57,849 nt of DNA from CAMASH01 sp041746635 (GTDB lineage Bacteria > Verrucomicrobiota > Verrucomicrobiia > Chthoniobacterales > Terrimicrobiaceae). Below are positions 25,821-35,590 of the stretch, one piece after another. Location: positions 1-57,849 of the forward strand of contig JBGTGQ010000017.1 in NCBI GenBank assembly GCA_041746635.1. The letters are read 5' to 3'. Every line of letters starts with the position of its first letter. Within the stretch, counting starts at the first letter, position 1. Made by a program: the position numbers and the translations under genes. Under the pieces are notes generated by a model, which worked only from the letters and a program-made list of their open reading frames with translations, was not told where the DNA came from and did no database searches.

Positions 25821-26207
25821 TTACCATCTGCCGTCAGGACAGCGCTCCCTTTCCATGGGGATTTTTTCGGCGACGGGGCAGCCGCACATTGCACAGCGGC
25901 GGTCGCTCGGGCGGAAGTGTTCGCATGGCTCGCAATGCAGGCGGACGATCTCTTCGCATTCTTCTCGTGAGCGGCGCGGCTGGCCTGCTATGAGGTCGCG
26001 GGCTTGTGCGGCCACGTAGTTTGCCGCTTGGGCTGGCAGCGGAGGGAGGGGCGGTTCTGGCCTGTATTTCTTCCTGAGAAACTCAAGTGCTTCCGGTGCG
26101 ATCTCCAAAAATTCGCCATCGACTTCCCCTTTAGATACAACCTCTTCAAAATATCCGGATGGTCGATCCGCAGCGGTTTCCAACACTTTCAATAATCTTA
26201 ATTTCAT
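25821..26207 (-). CDS. Small protein with C-terminal zinc-finger-like Cys cluster
   Basis: A 128-residue protein from the ATG at 26207, overlapping the previous gene by ATGA. The C-terminus carries a cluster of cysteines (CEPCEHF..., CAMCGCPV, ERCP) suited to binding one zinc ion. The N-terminal half is acidic and proline-rich (PEPPLPPLPA). It ends the tail-tip operon. Similar Cys-rich tail proteins are seen near baseplate/hub genes in other phages, but the role is unknown. Confidence 0.7.
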   Translation of the reverse strand: MKLRLLKVLETAADRPSGYFEEVVSKGEVDGEFLEIAPEALEFLRKKYRPEPPLPPLPAQAANYVAAQARDLIAGQPRRSREECEEIVRLHCEPCEHFRPSDRRCAMCGCPVAEKIPMERERCPDGRW

Positions 26208-27085
26208 GGTGCCGCCGGTTCCCATGCTGGATCTGGAAACCCGTTGCGCTGGATATTATTGGTGTCTGATATGTCGGGTTCGTAACCGGGCACCGCAGAC
26301 CATTTAAGTAGAGACCAAAAGACGATCTCAAATGCTTCGGGGGTTGGCACTATCTGTTCGGGGCTATAGAGAACCCCTGGGCCGGGATATCCGAACTCAT
26401 TTTCGAATACATACGCATCGGGAGTAACAACGATAGCCCCATATTGCTGACTGGTGGCTCCATGCACAACCCCGGTCACGCGTCGAGATACCCAAGCCTT
26501 TATGTATCCAGTTGCGGATAAATACCGGAGTCGGAACGACGACTTGGCTATTGCTAAATTTCCCGTTTTTGATGAAGCGAAGTTGGGTTGCGACAATGGA
26601 GCGCTTGCGTAATAGCGAAATGCGCTGGCGGTAGCCAAGGGAGTGCTCTCGACAGAAGCGTCATACCTCAAGTCCCGAATCTCGGCTGCCCTTGCCGCAA
26701 CACCAGTATCGGGAGACGATAGGGAAATTCGAAACCACTCCTCCTGAGACTCCGGGTCCACTAAAGAGTAGGAGGATGGCGTGATGATTGGGGTGTCATT
26801 CGAGATTGGGATGGAGCAATTGATGGAAGTTCCAGAATCAGAATAATTGCAATTGTATAGCGGGCTTCCGTTTGTTATGAGGATCGGGGTGGCAGTTGAG
26901 GTTCGGTCGCACCAAACAAAACCATTATCTTTCTTCGTGTGACGGGACGCATAATACACCACTTGTGATCCGTCAGGTGGAGCGAGAAACTGAGAATAAC
27001 CACAGGGAACCCCCACCCCGATCCCAGATCTAACTAACATGGTAACGGAAGCAGGAGGTTCCTCGCAGCAGTTACAGGCACTCAC
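26204..27085 (-). CDS. Tail-region protein, unknown (293 aa)
   Basis: A 293-residue protein with a cysteine-rich N-terminus (MSACNCCEEPP) and a beta-rich body (STGYIKAWVS-like strands, QQYGAIVVTPDAYVFENEF). It overlaps the hub gene by four bases. The codon use is more AT-rich than its neighbours. It is probably an appendage of the tail tip. No family recognised. Confidence 0.7.
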   Translation of the reverse strand: MSACNCCEEPPASVTMLVRSGIGVGVPCGYSQFLAPPDGSQVVYYASRHTKKDNGFVWCDRTSTATPILITNGSPLYNCNYSDSGTSINCSIPISNDTPIITPSSYSLVDPESQEEWFRISLSSPDTGVAARAAEIRDLRYDASVESTPLATASAFRYYASAPLSQPNFASSKTGNLAIAKSSFRLRYLSATGYIKAWVSRRVTGVVHGATSQQYGAIVVTPDAYVFENEFGYPGPGVLYSPEQIVPTPEAFEIVFWSLLKWSAVPGYEPDISDTNNIQRNGFPDPAWEPAAP

Positions 27086-29784
27086 GATCCAATAAAGGTG
27101 ACGCCCCAGAAGGGGGCTTCGGCGGCAAACCAGTTCCGGCAGATTGTGGCGTCGATGGGGCCGTAGCGTGCGTTGACGACGGCTAAAGTGTCTCCGTCGA
27201 GTGAGTAAGAGCCGATCTCTTGATAGAAGGTGTCGGTGGTGTTAACGGGAACTTCTGGGTATATGGCTAGGAAGCGACCGTTTGGAAGAATGGAGCCGTA
27301 TGACTCTTCGATGGTTACGCCGCCACAGACCACGCCGGATGTGCCTGTCGGGGTGAGAAGATATGGGGGGTCATCGGCGTAGGAGAATCCGCTGGGGAGC
27401 CCTCCTGCCAAGGTGCTGTAAACTACCCTTATTTTTTTGGTTGAACCATCGGATACCAAAATAAGCTCGAAGGGCTTTGCTTGGATACGGGACGACGCTA
27501 ATCGAACTATGGCAACAATGGTTTCCGTGCCAACATAAGACTGCTGGACGCTGCCAATACCCTGGGATTCGCCAACCTTAGCAAAGTTGTCTCCGGTTTT
27601 AACGCCAACAATGTCGCCTTTGTTGAACGGCCCTTTTACCCGACAACGCACCAGTCCTTCGCTGTGAACCGGCAGCGGGGTTCCCTTCTTCGCGGGCGTG
27701 TTGGCGGCGGCCAGACAGCCGATAAAACTTCCGGTCTGGTCAACTTGCAAGGCTCCTTGAGAATCCGATGAAGCCTTGGCAAACACCGGCATGCCCACTG
27801 GGTAGGAGAAGTCCGAATCGCAGATGACCGAGATGCTAGCTCGCGCGGTGACAAAATCGGTGGGGGCATCGAAAGCGGTCTTGGATTTGAAATTGGGGCG
27901 GATTTTACCCAGGAGGCGGGTTTGCTGGATTTCCGTCTTGAGTTCCTTCTGTCCGGGGAAAAGTTCCTGGCTGCGGGCGCGGCGTTCCAGTTCGCGCTCG
28001 GGTTGGAAGCTCTGGGACTGGCGTTCCTTGGCGTAGTCGAGTTCCTCGCTGATTCCTTCGCCTTCGCTGCCGCTGGAGAAGGAAATGCCCGCGCTCACGC
28101 GGTCGATGGCGCCGGTAAGTGAGGTTCCAGCGGTGCCGTGGCGGGTATGGCCGCCGCTGACTATGTGAAGTTGGCGGGTGAGGAGGGAGTTGGCAAATTT
28201 CTGGGCCAGTTCGTCGGCTTTTTGGTTCTCGCTGAGATATGGAATCTCCGCCCCCTTGGGAGGCAGGCCGACAATGTGGCGTTGCAGCCCGGAAACATAC
28301 TGGAAGGTCTGGCGGGGACCGGATCCAAACCATTTGGAATAACGTTCGGCGGCGAAGCAGATGGAGGCCTGGACCTTGGCGGGGCTGATGACGGCGGCGG
28401 CATTGGGCACCATGAGGTATTCCAACTCCGCCTTGTTGGTGGGATCGTCGGCGATGGTATTGGCTTTGATGACCAAGCCGTTCGGCCCGGAACCGGGGGT
28501 AAAAATGGCGTTCTCGAAAACAAGGGCTTTGTTTTTCTGGTCGATGCGGAACTTGGTGTTCGACGACCAAGACTCCAAAGTTTTTGAAATTTTTTCCGGG
28601 GTGAGAGCATCCGCCAGCATGGGATCGGCGAGGTCGATAGGCATTCCCTGCACCAAGGCGAAGGCACTGGATTGGGGATAGAAATTCTGCGGGTTGGTAG
28701 AATCGACGATCAAGATTCCTCCTGTGGTCCAGGTGATGTCGCAGAGAAGACCGTCGCTGATTTCCAAGCAGGAAAGCGGCAGCTTGTCATTGAGCTTGAA
28801 CTTCAATGGGACGCGATAACTCTTGAAGACGATCTGGCGGACGTAGATCCAGACCGGGAGTTCCATGCGGCCGATGTCCTGCCAGAGGCGGAGATCGGCG
28901 TTGTCCTTGCTGGTTTTGGTGCAATATTCGCGCAGGGTGACTTCGCGGGCGCGAGCGGCGGCTTCGTATGGGCCGGTGATGCCGAAGACGCTTTTCACGC
29001 GCGCAACCCAGGCGGGTTCAAACCAGTAGTCCTGATAGTGGGCGTTCCAGTCGGGTTCGAGATCGAGGGGTGTGACTTGATAGATATTCCGGTCGCCGAC
29101 CATACGAATGCGGGTTTCCGCGCCGATGGCCAGGCCCTTGGATCGGTTCGATGAAGATGCGGGCGGCGGCGGGGCGCTGCCATCGCCTTTGACGGAGAAA
29201 ATGATGTTCTGCTGGCCTTGCAGAGTGCATTGCACATTGCACTGCTCGCAGATCTCCTGAAGCACGTTGCTGAGTTTTTTGCCCTGGCTGGCGTCGATGT
29301 TGAAGATCGGGCTTTGCAGATTCGGGTGGGAGCCGAAGGCCCAGGCGAAATTCACATCGGGAGCCTGTTCGAGATAGGTGAGGATTTCCATCGCGGTGTA
29401 GGGGGTTGCCGTGATGGTTTCCAGACCGGTTTCCCAGTTCTGGGGAAGGACATGCTTGTAACGGCGCTTGCGATCCACGCCCGGGGTAAGTGGATCGTAC
29501 TCGATGATCTCGATGATGTTGAACGAGCAATAAACGGTATCCCATTTCAGGCGGATGCGGTTGTCGGCTAATGAGATTCTTATGCTGCGGCCCTCGTCCT
29601 TGGTCTCCACGCAATTTGTGACGAGACCGTAAAAGACCTTCCCACCCACAACGAGGGTGGCGGCCGTGTCGGGTGGGACCATCGGCCCCAAGGCAACCAC
29701 GCTGGCCCCGGCGGGTTCGATGCCCCAGGATTGCGTGATGTCGAGTTGCTTGACGATGGCTCCGCCGATGGTTTGGGCTGGCAT
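27082..29784 (-). CDS. Tail hub/tip protein
   Basis: A 900-residue protein. The first 400 residues resemble phage hub proteins: beta-barrel segments (VVGGKVFYGLVTNCV, RSIRISLADNRIRL) and an AMEILTYLEQ helix. They are followed by a charged coiled region (YAKERQSQSFQPERELERRA) and a C-terminal beta-rich domain. It lies in the tail-tip operon. Identification as hub is inferred from size, position and N-terminal pattern. Confidence 0.6.
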   Translation of the reverse strand: MPAQTIGGAIVKQLDITQSWGIEPAGASVVALGPMVPPDTAATLVVGGKVFYGLVTNCVETKDEGRSIRISLADNRIRLKWDTVYCSFNIIEIIEYDPLTPGVDRKRRYKHVLPQNWETGLETITATPYTAMEILTYLEQAPDVNFAWAFGSHPNLQSPIFNIDASQGKKLSNVLQEICEQCNVQCTLQGQQNIIFSVKGDGSAPPPPASSSNRSKGLAIGAETRIRMVGDRNIYQVTPLDLEPDWNAHYQDYWFEPAWVARVKSVFGITGPYEAAARAREVTLREYCTKTSKDNADLRLWQDIGRMELPVWIYVRQIVFKSYRVPLKFKLNDKLPLSCLEISDGLLCDITWTTGGILIVDSTNPQNFYPQSSAFALVQGMPIDLADPMLADALTPEKISKTLESWSSNTKFRIDQKNKALVFENAIFTPGSGPNGLVIKANTIADDPTNKAELEYLMVPNAAAVISPAKVQASICFAAERYSKWFGSGPRQTFQYVSGLQRHIVGLPPKGAEIPYLSENQKADELAQKFANSLLTRQLHIVSGGHTRHGTAGTSLTGAIDRVSAGISFSSGSEGEGISEELDYAKERQSQSFQPERELERRARSQELFPGQKELKTEIQQTRLLGKIRPNFKSKTAFDAPTDFVTARASISVICDSDFSYPVGMPVFAKASSDSQGALQVDQTGSFIGCLAAANTPAKKGTPLPVHSEGLVRCRVKGPFNKGDIVGVKTGDNFAKVGESQGIGSVQQSYVGTETIVAIVRLASSRIQAKPFELILVSDGSTKKIRVVYSTLAGGLPSGFSYADDPPYLLTPTGTSGVVCGGVTIEESYGSILPNGRFLAIYPEVPVNTTDTFYQEIGSYSLDGDTLAVVNARYGPIDATICRNWFAAEAPFWGVTFIGS

Positions 29785-29786
29785 GG

Positions 29787-31862
29787 CTAGAGGGTGAGGT
29801 TCGGGTATTTCGCGCCGTAGGAGAATTCGACGCGAATGGCTTTGGCCGTGCTGGTCTCGAAAGGCGGAAACTCAAATCCGACTTCCTCCTCGGGAGGTTC
29901 TGCGTAACCGCCGGAGATGATGGACCTTTTGCCTCTCGCCCATTGCAGCGCGGCTGCTTCCGTGGAGGCCAGCACAGATCCCCTCACCGTCCGGGTGGCC
30001 ACGGTAATGCCACAGGCGGTCTGCACATGCGGGGCGCCGAAGGGAATGGGTGTGATGACGGCCGCATTCACCGAATAAACGGTGCGGACGGCGTAGCTGG
30101 CCTGGAGGATTTGTTGCCCGGATTGTGCGGCCAGCAAACCGGAGTATTCCTCCTGGAAGCTCATGGAGAGCAATTGCGTGCCGGCAACTTGCTTTTCAAA
30201 AACAGGCGTGCGTGACCGGCGGCGGCGCTTCATCCCTGTGGTGGAGACCTCCACGATGGTATCAATGAAGGAGTGGCAGGCTGATTCGGTAGGGCCGTAG
30301 GCGGTGCCGCTGAAGGTGATGGTTTTTTCCAGCGATTCAAAATTGGAGGCTTCCTCGCGGGTGTAGCTGGCGGATGACGCGGTGGGGGTGAGATAAAAAG
30401 CCGCGCTGAAGTCGAGGCGGACAAAATGATTCGGAGTTCCGGCGGCGGAACTCTGGCGGCGGGAGACCGTTTCCTCCTTTTCGCGGGCGAGGAGGCCGGG
30501 GTTTTGAAAAGTGAGGGCGAGAATGCGGGCTTGTGCTTCGGTGCCGGCGGCGGCGAATCCGCTGATGACGAGACGGGAATCGCCAAAGGGATCAAGGCGT
30601 TTCTGGCTGCTGATCTCGGCATAGAGCCAGGCGTTTTTCACCACGTATTCATAGGTGAAGGTGACTTCAAGAAATTGCTCGGGCTCGCTTTCCAAGCGGC
30701 GGGTGGAAACCTGCTCTCCGGACGAGAGTAGCATGGGATGATGGCCCAAGCCCAGGGATCGGGCCTTGGTCAAGGCCTCGGAGGCGGTTTTGCCCCGCAC
30801 GGAACCCTCGTATGTGATGGTGTTGTCCGCCGTGCGCACATCGGCCCGGGTGTTGATCCGCATTTCCCAAGTGAGGGAAGAAGCTGCCATGCGGAACTCG
30901 AAGGAGAACGAGACAGAAATCCAGGTCTGGCCATCGGCTCCATCCGCGCGATCATCGCTGATCTCGCTGCCGCGAAGGCTCTGGCCCGAAGTCTGATAGA
31001 CGGCGCGGATGGCGGCGATCTTGACCATCGCGGTGGCGCGAGCGGCGGCGCGGACATCGCCGCGGACGCTGGTGACAATCTCCCCGCTGGCGGGATCTTC
31101 ACGGGTGGTGACGGTAAATTTCGCCTCCGCGTAGTCGCCATCGGGGAACATGCGATAGAAGGCTTGCAACGACCACTCCAGGCGGTCGCTTCCGTCGCCA
31201 GGGTCGCCCTCCAGACTGCGGACGCGAACGGTGAAGGTCTGCCCGGCGAAGGTGAGCACGCCTTCGCGGGAATGCACGCCGCGCAATTCCGCCTGCCGGG
31301 CCAAAAGCCACTCCCGACGTTCGGCCAGGGGCAGGCTTTTGTCCGCGAGGATGAAGCCGGATGCGGCGATGTTCACCATTGTTTGCGCCCGGTGCGAGCG
31401 TTCGTCGCTGAGACGCTCGGTTTCCACATTCTCGCGCCAGCTTGTGACGTTTGGGAGGGCAATGGCGGTGCCGCCTGCCGGGGTGTAGCTGGCGGCCGTG
31501 ACTGCGAGGGTGGGACGCGATGTTCCCTGGAGGGTGACAGTAACTTTCGAGGTGTATTGCCGCCATTCGCGGGGACAATCGGAGTCCTTGAGGGTGACAA
31601 CCTCCCGCACGAGTTCCACTCCACCCTCATCTTCAATGATAAGGAGGGCTTCCCCGGCATCAAGGGCCTGCCGCAAGATGGCGATGCGGGCCTCGTTATC
31701 CTTGAACCCGTCTTCAAAGAATTGCTGCTCGATCGTGTAGGTCGTCCGCTGACTGGACGGCACCGCATCGTTTTCGGCGAGATATTCGGTGCGCCAACCA
31801 TATTGCGGTTCCCCTTGGACGTGAAAGGCGTAGCTGCCCAGCCAGATTTTCGCGGCGTTCAT
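29787..31862 (-). CDS. Tail protein with repeated beta domains (691 aa)
   Basis: A 691-residue protein whose C-terminal two thirds contains four or five degenerate repeats of roughly 80-110 residues. Each ends in a strand of the type V-x-F-x-Y-x-Y (VSFSFEFRM, VTFTYEYVV, LDFSAAFYL, MSFQEEYSG, VEFSYGAKY). The N-terminus resembles distal-tail or tail-tip proteins. It is coupled to the next gene by ATGA. Likely a tail-tip structural protein. Confidence 0.65.
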   Translation of the reverse strand: MNAAKIWLGSYAFHVQGEPQYGWRTEYLAENDAVPSSQRTTYTIEQQFFEDGFKDNEARIAILRQALDAGEALLIIEDEGGVELVREVVTLKDSDCPREWRQYTSKVTVTLQGTSRPTLAVTAASYTPAGGTAIALPNVTSWRENVETERLSDERSHRAQTMVNIAASGFILADKSLPLAERREWLLARQAELRGVHSREGVLTFAGQTFTVRVRSLEGDPGDGSDRLEWSLQAFYRMFPDGDYAEAKFTVTTREDPASGEIVTSVRGDVRAAARATAMVKIAAIRAVYQTSGQSLRGSEISDDRADGADGQTWISVSFSFEFRMAASSLTWEMRINTRADVRTADNTITYEGSVRGKTASEALTKARSLGLGHHPMLLSSGEQVSTRRLESEPEQFLEVTFTYEYVVKNAWLYAEISSQKRLDPFGDSRLVISGFAAAGTEAQARILALTFQNPGLLAREKEETVSRRQSSAAGTPNHFVRLDFSAAFYLTPTASSASYTREEASNFESLEKTITFSGTAYGPTESACHSFIDTIVEVSTTGMKRRRRSRTPVFEKQVAGTQLLSMSFQEEYSGLLAAQSGQQILQASYAVRTVYSVNAAVITPIPFGAPHVQTACGITVATRTVRGSVLASTEAAALQWARGKRSIISGGYAEPPEEEVGFEFPPFETSTAKAIRVEFSYGAKYPNLTL

Positions 31863-32467
31863 CCGAAACAGATAGTTCCGACGTCCATGGGGATGCGGTG
31901 AATGTGATCCCAGTCGCGACCCAGCGGCATGAGGTCGTTTTCCGTGGGAGCGACGTTGCGCACGCGCAGAAAAGGATCCATCTGCCGGTCGAAGTGATTC
32001 TCGCGGTCGAGTTGCGAGTAGCCGGAGGCGTGAACGGCCTTAAGATGGATGCGACGGGAGTCCTCGGGCGGCAGCGAAAGGTCGTGATCGAGGCGATACG
32101 CCAGCGCAGCCTGGTCCACCAGCGCATGAAAGACGGTGCCCGCGCTGAAAAACCGGCCGGCAGCGGCGGTATTCTGGATTTCAAACAAGGCCCGGGCGTG
32201 GATGAATTCGGCGGCGGTGGCAAGTTCCCACTCCCCGATCTGATCACCAAGGGAACGGGCCCGTACCTGCACCATGGAATCCTCCCGCAATGTCTGATGA
32301 ACCAGCCACGATGCTCCATCCGCACGGCGGGCTTTGATTTCCTGCCAATCCTCCCATTCGGCATCCGTTCGATAGCGCGCGGCGATCTCCACCGGGCCGG
32401 AATCGGCGACCCATTGCAGCCAGAGATGGTTCGCATCCCAGCGCGAGCAGAAGACGGGTGAGAGCAT
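31859..32467 (-). CDS. First gene of tail-tip operon, unknown (202 aa)
   Basis: A 202-residue protein. The ATG at 32467 is preferred to a TTG at 32476. It is mixed alpha/beta with several tryptophans (HLWLQWVADSGPVEIAARY, EWEDWQEI). It begins the leftward tail-tip operon and lies just downstream of the 28-bp late element. Likely a minor tail protein. Confidence 0.65.
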   Translation of the reverse strand: MLSPVFCSRWDANHLWLQWVADSGPVEIAARYRTDAEWEDWQEIKARRADGASWLVHQTLREDSMVQVRARSLGDQIGEWELATAAEFIHARALFEIQNTAAAGRFFSAGTVFHALVDQAALAYRLDHDLSLPPEDSRRIHLKAVHASGYSQLDRENHFDRQMDPFLRVRNVAPTENDLMPLGRDWDHIHRIPMDVGTICFG

Positions 32468-32483
32468 TTCCGACAAGAAAACG

Positions 32484-32511
32484 CTTTTTGTTCTGTTTTA
32501 CAAAACAAAAC
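32484..32511. promoter_or_regulatory. 28-bp late-region element (copy 2)
   Basis: This copy lies in the 85-bp gap between the tail-tip operon and the replication operon. It matches copy 1 at 25 of 28 positions. Its centre, GTTTTACAAAACAAAAC, is an imperfect inverted repeat. It could switch early and late transcription because it faces genes in both directions. Confidence 0.5.
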
Positions 32512-32513
32512 TC

Positions 32514-32541
32514 TTGCCGGGCGTTTTCTTACATCTATAAG
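32514..32541 (+). promoter_or_regulatory. Replication-operon promoter
   Basis: TTGCCG (32514-32519), a 16-bp spacer and TATAAG (32536-32541). The ATG at 32553 follows eleven bases later, giving a leader of about five bases. It drives the primase genes. Confidence 0.6.
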
Positions 32542-32552
32542 TTTGCGCCTTT

Positions 32553-32780
32553 ATGAAAGCGGCGGCTCCAGTTCAAACGGCAGGACTCTTGAGCGCATAC
32601 GACATTGCAAAATTAACGGGTCATTCGGCAATGTCCATCTATGCGGCGCTCAAACGGTATAACGACATCGAACCCACAATCTGCACGGAATCGGGAGCGT
32701 CCTTCTATGACGCCTCGGTAGCCGAAACCCTCAAGGAACGGATGCGCAAGCCCCGGCTCGCATCAGCAGCAACAGCCTGA
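32553..32780 (+). CDS. Small HTH-like protein at head of replication operon
   Basis: A 75-residue protein with a probable helix-turn-helix (LLSAYDIAKLTGHSAMSIYA, about 12-31), similar to MerR-type/excisionase-type DNA-binding folds. The stop TGA shares a base with the next start (TGATG), so it is coupled to the primase zinc-finger gene. It may regulate the operon or help at the origin. Confidence 0.6.
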   Translation: MKAAAPVQTAGLLSAYDIAKLTGHSAMSIYAALKRYNDIEPTICTESGASFYDASVAETLKERMRKPRLASAATA

Positions 32781-33064
32781 TGTTCTTCTCTCCTGAACAG
32801 GTGGAACGGGCACGGCGGGATACCAATCTCGCGGAGCTGATCGGCGCGGATATCACTCTGAAGCGATCCGGGCCGAACTTTAAAGCCTGTTGTCCCTTCC
32901 ATAACGAAAAGTCGCCCAGCTTTTACGTCTATGTGGGCAAAAACACCTTCAAATGCTGGGGGTGCAAGGTGGGCGGCGATGCAATCACGTGGGTCATGAA
33001 CCGCGAGCACCTGACTTTTCCAGAGGCGGTGGAGAAGCTATTGCGGCGAATCAACGCGCTGTAA
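32780..33064 (+). CDS. CHC2 zinc-finger domain of DnaG-type primase, stand-alone
   Basis: A 94-residue protein that is almost entirely a CHC2 zinc-binding domain. C38, H41, C59 and C62 form the zinc site (CCPFHNEKSPSF, FKCWGCKVGGD). In bacterial DnaG this domain recognises template trinucleotides. Here it is a separate polypeptide just before the Toprim/helicase gene, so the primase is split into two proteins. Confidence 0.9.
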   Translation: MFFSPEQVERARRDTNLAELIGADITLKRSGPNFKACCPFHNEKSPSFYVYVGKNTFKCWGCKVGGDAITWVMNREHLTFPEAVEKLLRRINAL

Positions 33065-33067
33065 GAC

Positions 33068-35590
33068 ATGGCTGATCCATTCGACCCCCGGCCGGTATGG
33101 AGGGAATTGCACGCGCGCCTGGGCTTGAGCAGCGCGCATGCGCAAGAACTCAAGGAAAAGCGCGGTTTTTCCGACGCGGCCATTCAGGCGTTGGGTTTCC
33201 GGTCCAGCACGGCGGCCAATGCCGCGGTTGTCCTGGAAGTGGTCTCCATGTTTCCCAATCATGAGAAAGAATTGGCGCGGATGGATCTCTTTCGCTGGCG
33301 CGATGGCGAAAAAAGGCCTTCACCACAGCTTTGTGGCTTCGGAAAAACAAACCGCAAGGATGAGAAGGGCAAGGACATTTGGGAAGTCGGGGCGGACCCG
33401 ATCCTGATCCCTTATTTCGATGAGGCGGGCGAGATAACCTTCATGCGAGCGCACAAAGGCAATCCGAAGCGGGCGGGTGAGGTGGATGACTACGACGAAG
33501 ATTATAGCGGGCAGCATATTTATTGTCCGAAATTGCTGCGCACGGCCCTGGCCAATCTTCCGAGCGGACTGACGGCGCTTAAAAAGATCTGCGTGTTGAC
33601 CGAGGGCGAGTTCAAGGCGGTGGCGTTGTGGCAGTGCGGCATCCCGGCGATCGCGGTTCCCGGCATTCATGCGATGCGTAATTACTCCCTAAAGCGGTTT
33701 CTGATCGAGTTGCTGATGAAATTCGAGTTTGAGATCGTAGTTGTGGCCTTCGACAATGAAACCAAGGACGATCCCACCTATCGCGAGAGGTATAAACCCG
33801 ACCCGCAGGACCGTTACGACACGGTGGTCTATGGAATCTACACGACGGATGAGCTGAAACGCAACGGCTTCGATGCGGAAACGCTGTGGCTGCCCAATGA
33901 ATGGGGCGAGGCTGGCAAAGCCGACTGGGACGGCGCGCTGGCCAAGTTCGTCCGGGAGGCCGGCGACGTCAAAAAGGGGACGGATAAGGCGGCGCGGGAG
34001 TTCCTGAAAATCATCCGCAAAAATCGCGAAGAGAACGTGCAACTTCTCAGTCTTTTCCCGGGCGAGCGTGAGCGCGTGGTGCAAAACAAGCTCAACCGCA
34101 TCTATTACAAGAGGAAGGCAGAATTTGGGGATGATAAGATGATGAAGCTGGCAACCCGTCTGGTGGCACTACCCACCGCGCGGGGACTGGCCACGGCCTT
34201 ACGGACTTGTAATGGGAGTTACATTGAGCGGGCTCCTGTTTACAAGGGCGGGGACTTGGATTCGGCCAGGAAAACGCTGGAGCGGCAGCGGCAAGAGAAG
34301 CTCTGGCTGGAAGCGAAGGAAACCGAGCAACTTATTGAGGGCTGGCCGAATCCGATCAGCAATTTTGTGATGCACTTCGATCACAAACTCGTGACCGCAC
34401 AAGGCAAGATCGAATATCTGGTCAGGATCCATACCACCAACCGTGAAAAGACGGAAAAACACGTTCGGATCAACAGCGCATCCCTCGCGCGGTTGGCAAA
34501 TTTTCGCGAATACATGATCGGACAGGAGGCTGCGGCGAATTTTGCCGGCGGGGAAAAGGATTTGCAAAAGATCGTCATGGACGGCCAGGCGGACTGCGCC
34601 CACAAAGAGATCCGGGAGGTCGAGCAATACGGCTACATGGAAGATATCGGGCTCTGGAAGTTCGGCGATCGCGCCTATGACAACGAGGGAAGGCTGATTT
34701 TGCCGGATAAGAACCGGGTGTTTTGGTATGATGGGACCGGATATCAGACCGATTTCTTTCAAAAGATCGGCGAAGGTTTTGCCATGGGCGCGCCGATGCT
34801 GGGCGAATTGGACGAAAAGAAGGCCCTGGAGATGTTTTGTCTGCTTTCCCGGCATCTTTACGACGCGATCGGCGACTTCGATGGGTTGCTCGCACTCGGC
34901 GCGGTGCTGGCCTATCCCGCGCATCCGGAGATCCTGCAAACCTACAAAGGTGCTCCTGGATTGTGGATGGCGGGACGACGCGGCTCTGGCAAGAGCACGA
35001 TCATTGAATGGTTGATGAGGATTTATGGGTTTCCCATCGGCTACATTGCGATCAACCAAAGCACCACAGGCAACGGTGTGTCCCGGGAGTTGAGCAAATA
35101 TCCGTGTCTGCCGTGCTGTTACGATGAGTTTGATGACACGACGACACGCGATGACGTGAAGGAAATTTTCAAGAACAGTTTCAACAGGTCGGCGACACTG
35201 AAAGCAGCTTTCGACAACTCAAACCGCACCCGGCTTGTTGTCCCGCGAACGACGCCAATCGTGGGCGGTGAGAACGGCTCCCGCAACTCCGCCACACGGC
35301 AACGTTTCCTCCAGATCATCATTTCCGAGCAAAAAGCGCGCGGCGTGGCGTCCACCAGGCTGAAGGAGATGACGGCTGCCTTGGGCGATCTGCCGAATTT
35401 GGGGCATTTTTTAATCAAATATCGGAAGCGATATACCGAGATCCTGATGAAGTTCCTCAATAATTACGTCGAGGACGGTAAGGTGAAGGACAGCATCCTC
35501 TCCCAGCGCATGCGGTTTGTCTCCGGGACGCCCTGGGCAGCTTGGGGAGGCCGCGGCCGTGCTTTTGAACGAGGTGACGGGCGGTTCTGA
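33068..35590 (+). CDS. Toprim primase plus ATPase/helicase
   Basis: An 840-residue replication protein. A Toprim domain lies near 170-235 (VLTEGEFKA, VVVAFDNE). The C-terminal third has a P-loop AGRRGSGKST at about 634-643 and a Walker B-like LPCCYDEFDD near 680, followed by an arginine-rich motor region, resembling phage helicases of the DUF927/D5 style. Together with the CHC2 protein it should make primers and unwind DNA. The end reads GTPWAAWGGRGR and stops in a frame different from the conserved-looking continuation at 35559-36116, so either the gene is split or it has suffered a +1 frameshift. Confidence 0.85.
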   Translation: MADPFDPRPVWRELHARLGLSSAHAQELKEKRGFSDAAIQALGFRSSTAANAAVVLEVVSMFPNHEKELARMDLFRWRDGEKRPSPQLCGFGKTNRKDEKGKDIWEVGADPILIPYFDEAGEITFMRAHKGNPKRAGEVDDYDEDYSGQHIYCPKLLRTALANLPSGLTALKKICVLTEGEFKAVALWQCGIPAIAVPGIHAMRNYSLKRFLIELLMKFEFEIVVVAFDNETKDDPTYRERYKPDPQDRYDTVVYGIYTTDELKRNGFDAETLWLPNEWGEAGKADWDGALAKFVREAGDVKKGTDKAAREFLKIIRKNREENVQLLSLFPGERERVVQNKLNRIYYKRKAEFGDDKMMKLATRLVALPTARGLATALRTCNGSYIERAPVYKGGDLDSARKTLERQRQEKLWLEAKETEQLIEGWPNPISNFVMHFDHKLVTAQGKIEYLVRIHTTNREKTEKHVRINSASLARLANFREYMIGQEAAANFAGGEKDLQKIVMDGQADCAHKEIREVEQYGYMEDIGLWKFGDRAYDNEGRLILPDKNRVFWYDGTGYQTDFFQKIGEGFAMGAPMLGELDEKKALEMFCLLSRHLYDAIGDFDGLLALGAVLAYPAHPEILQTYKGAPGLWMAGRRGSGKSTIIEWLMRIYGFPIGYIAINQSTTGNGVSRELSKYPCLPCCYDEFDDTTTRDDVKEIFKNSFNRSATLKAAFDNSNRTRLVVPRTTPIVGGENGSRNSATRQRFLQIIISEQKARGVASTRLKEMTAALGDLPNLGHFLIKYRKRYTEILMKFLNNYVEDGKVKDSILSQRMRFVSGTPWAAWGGRGRAFERGDGRF

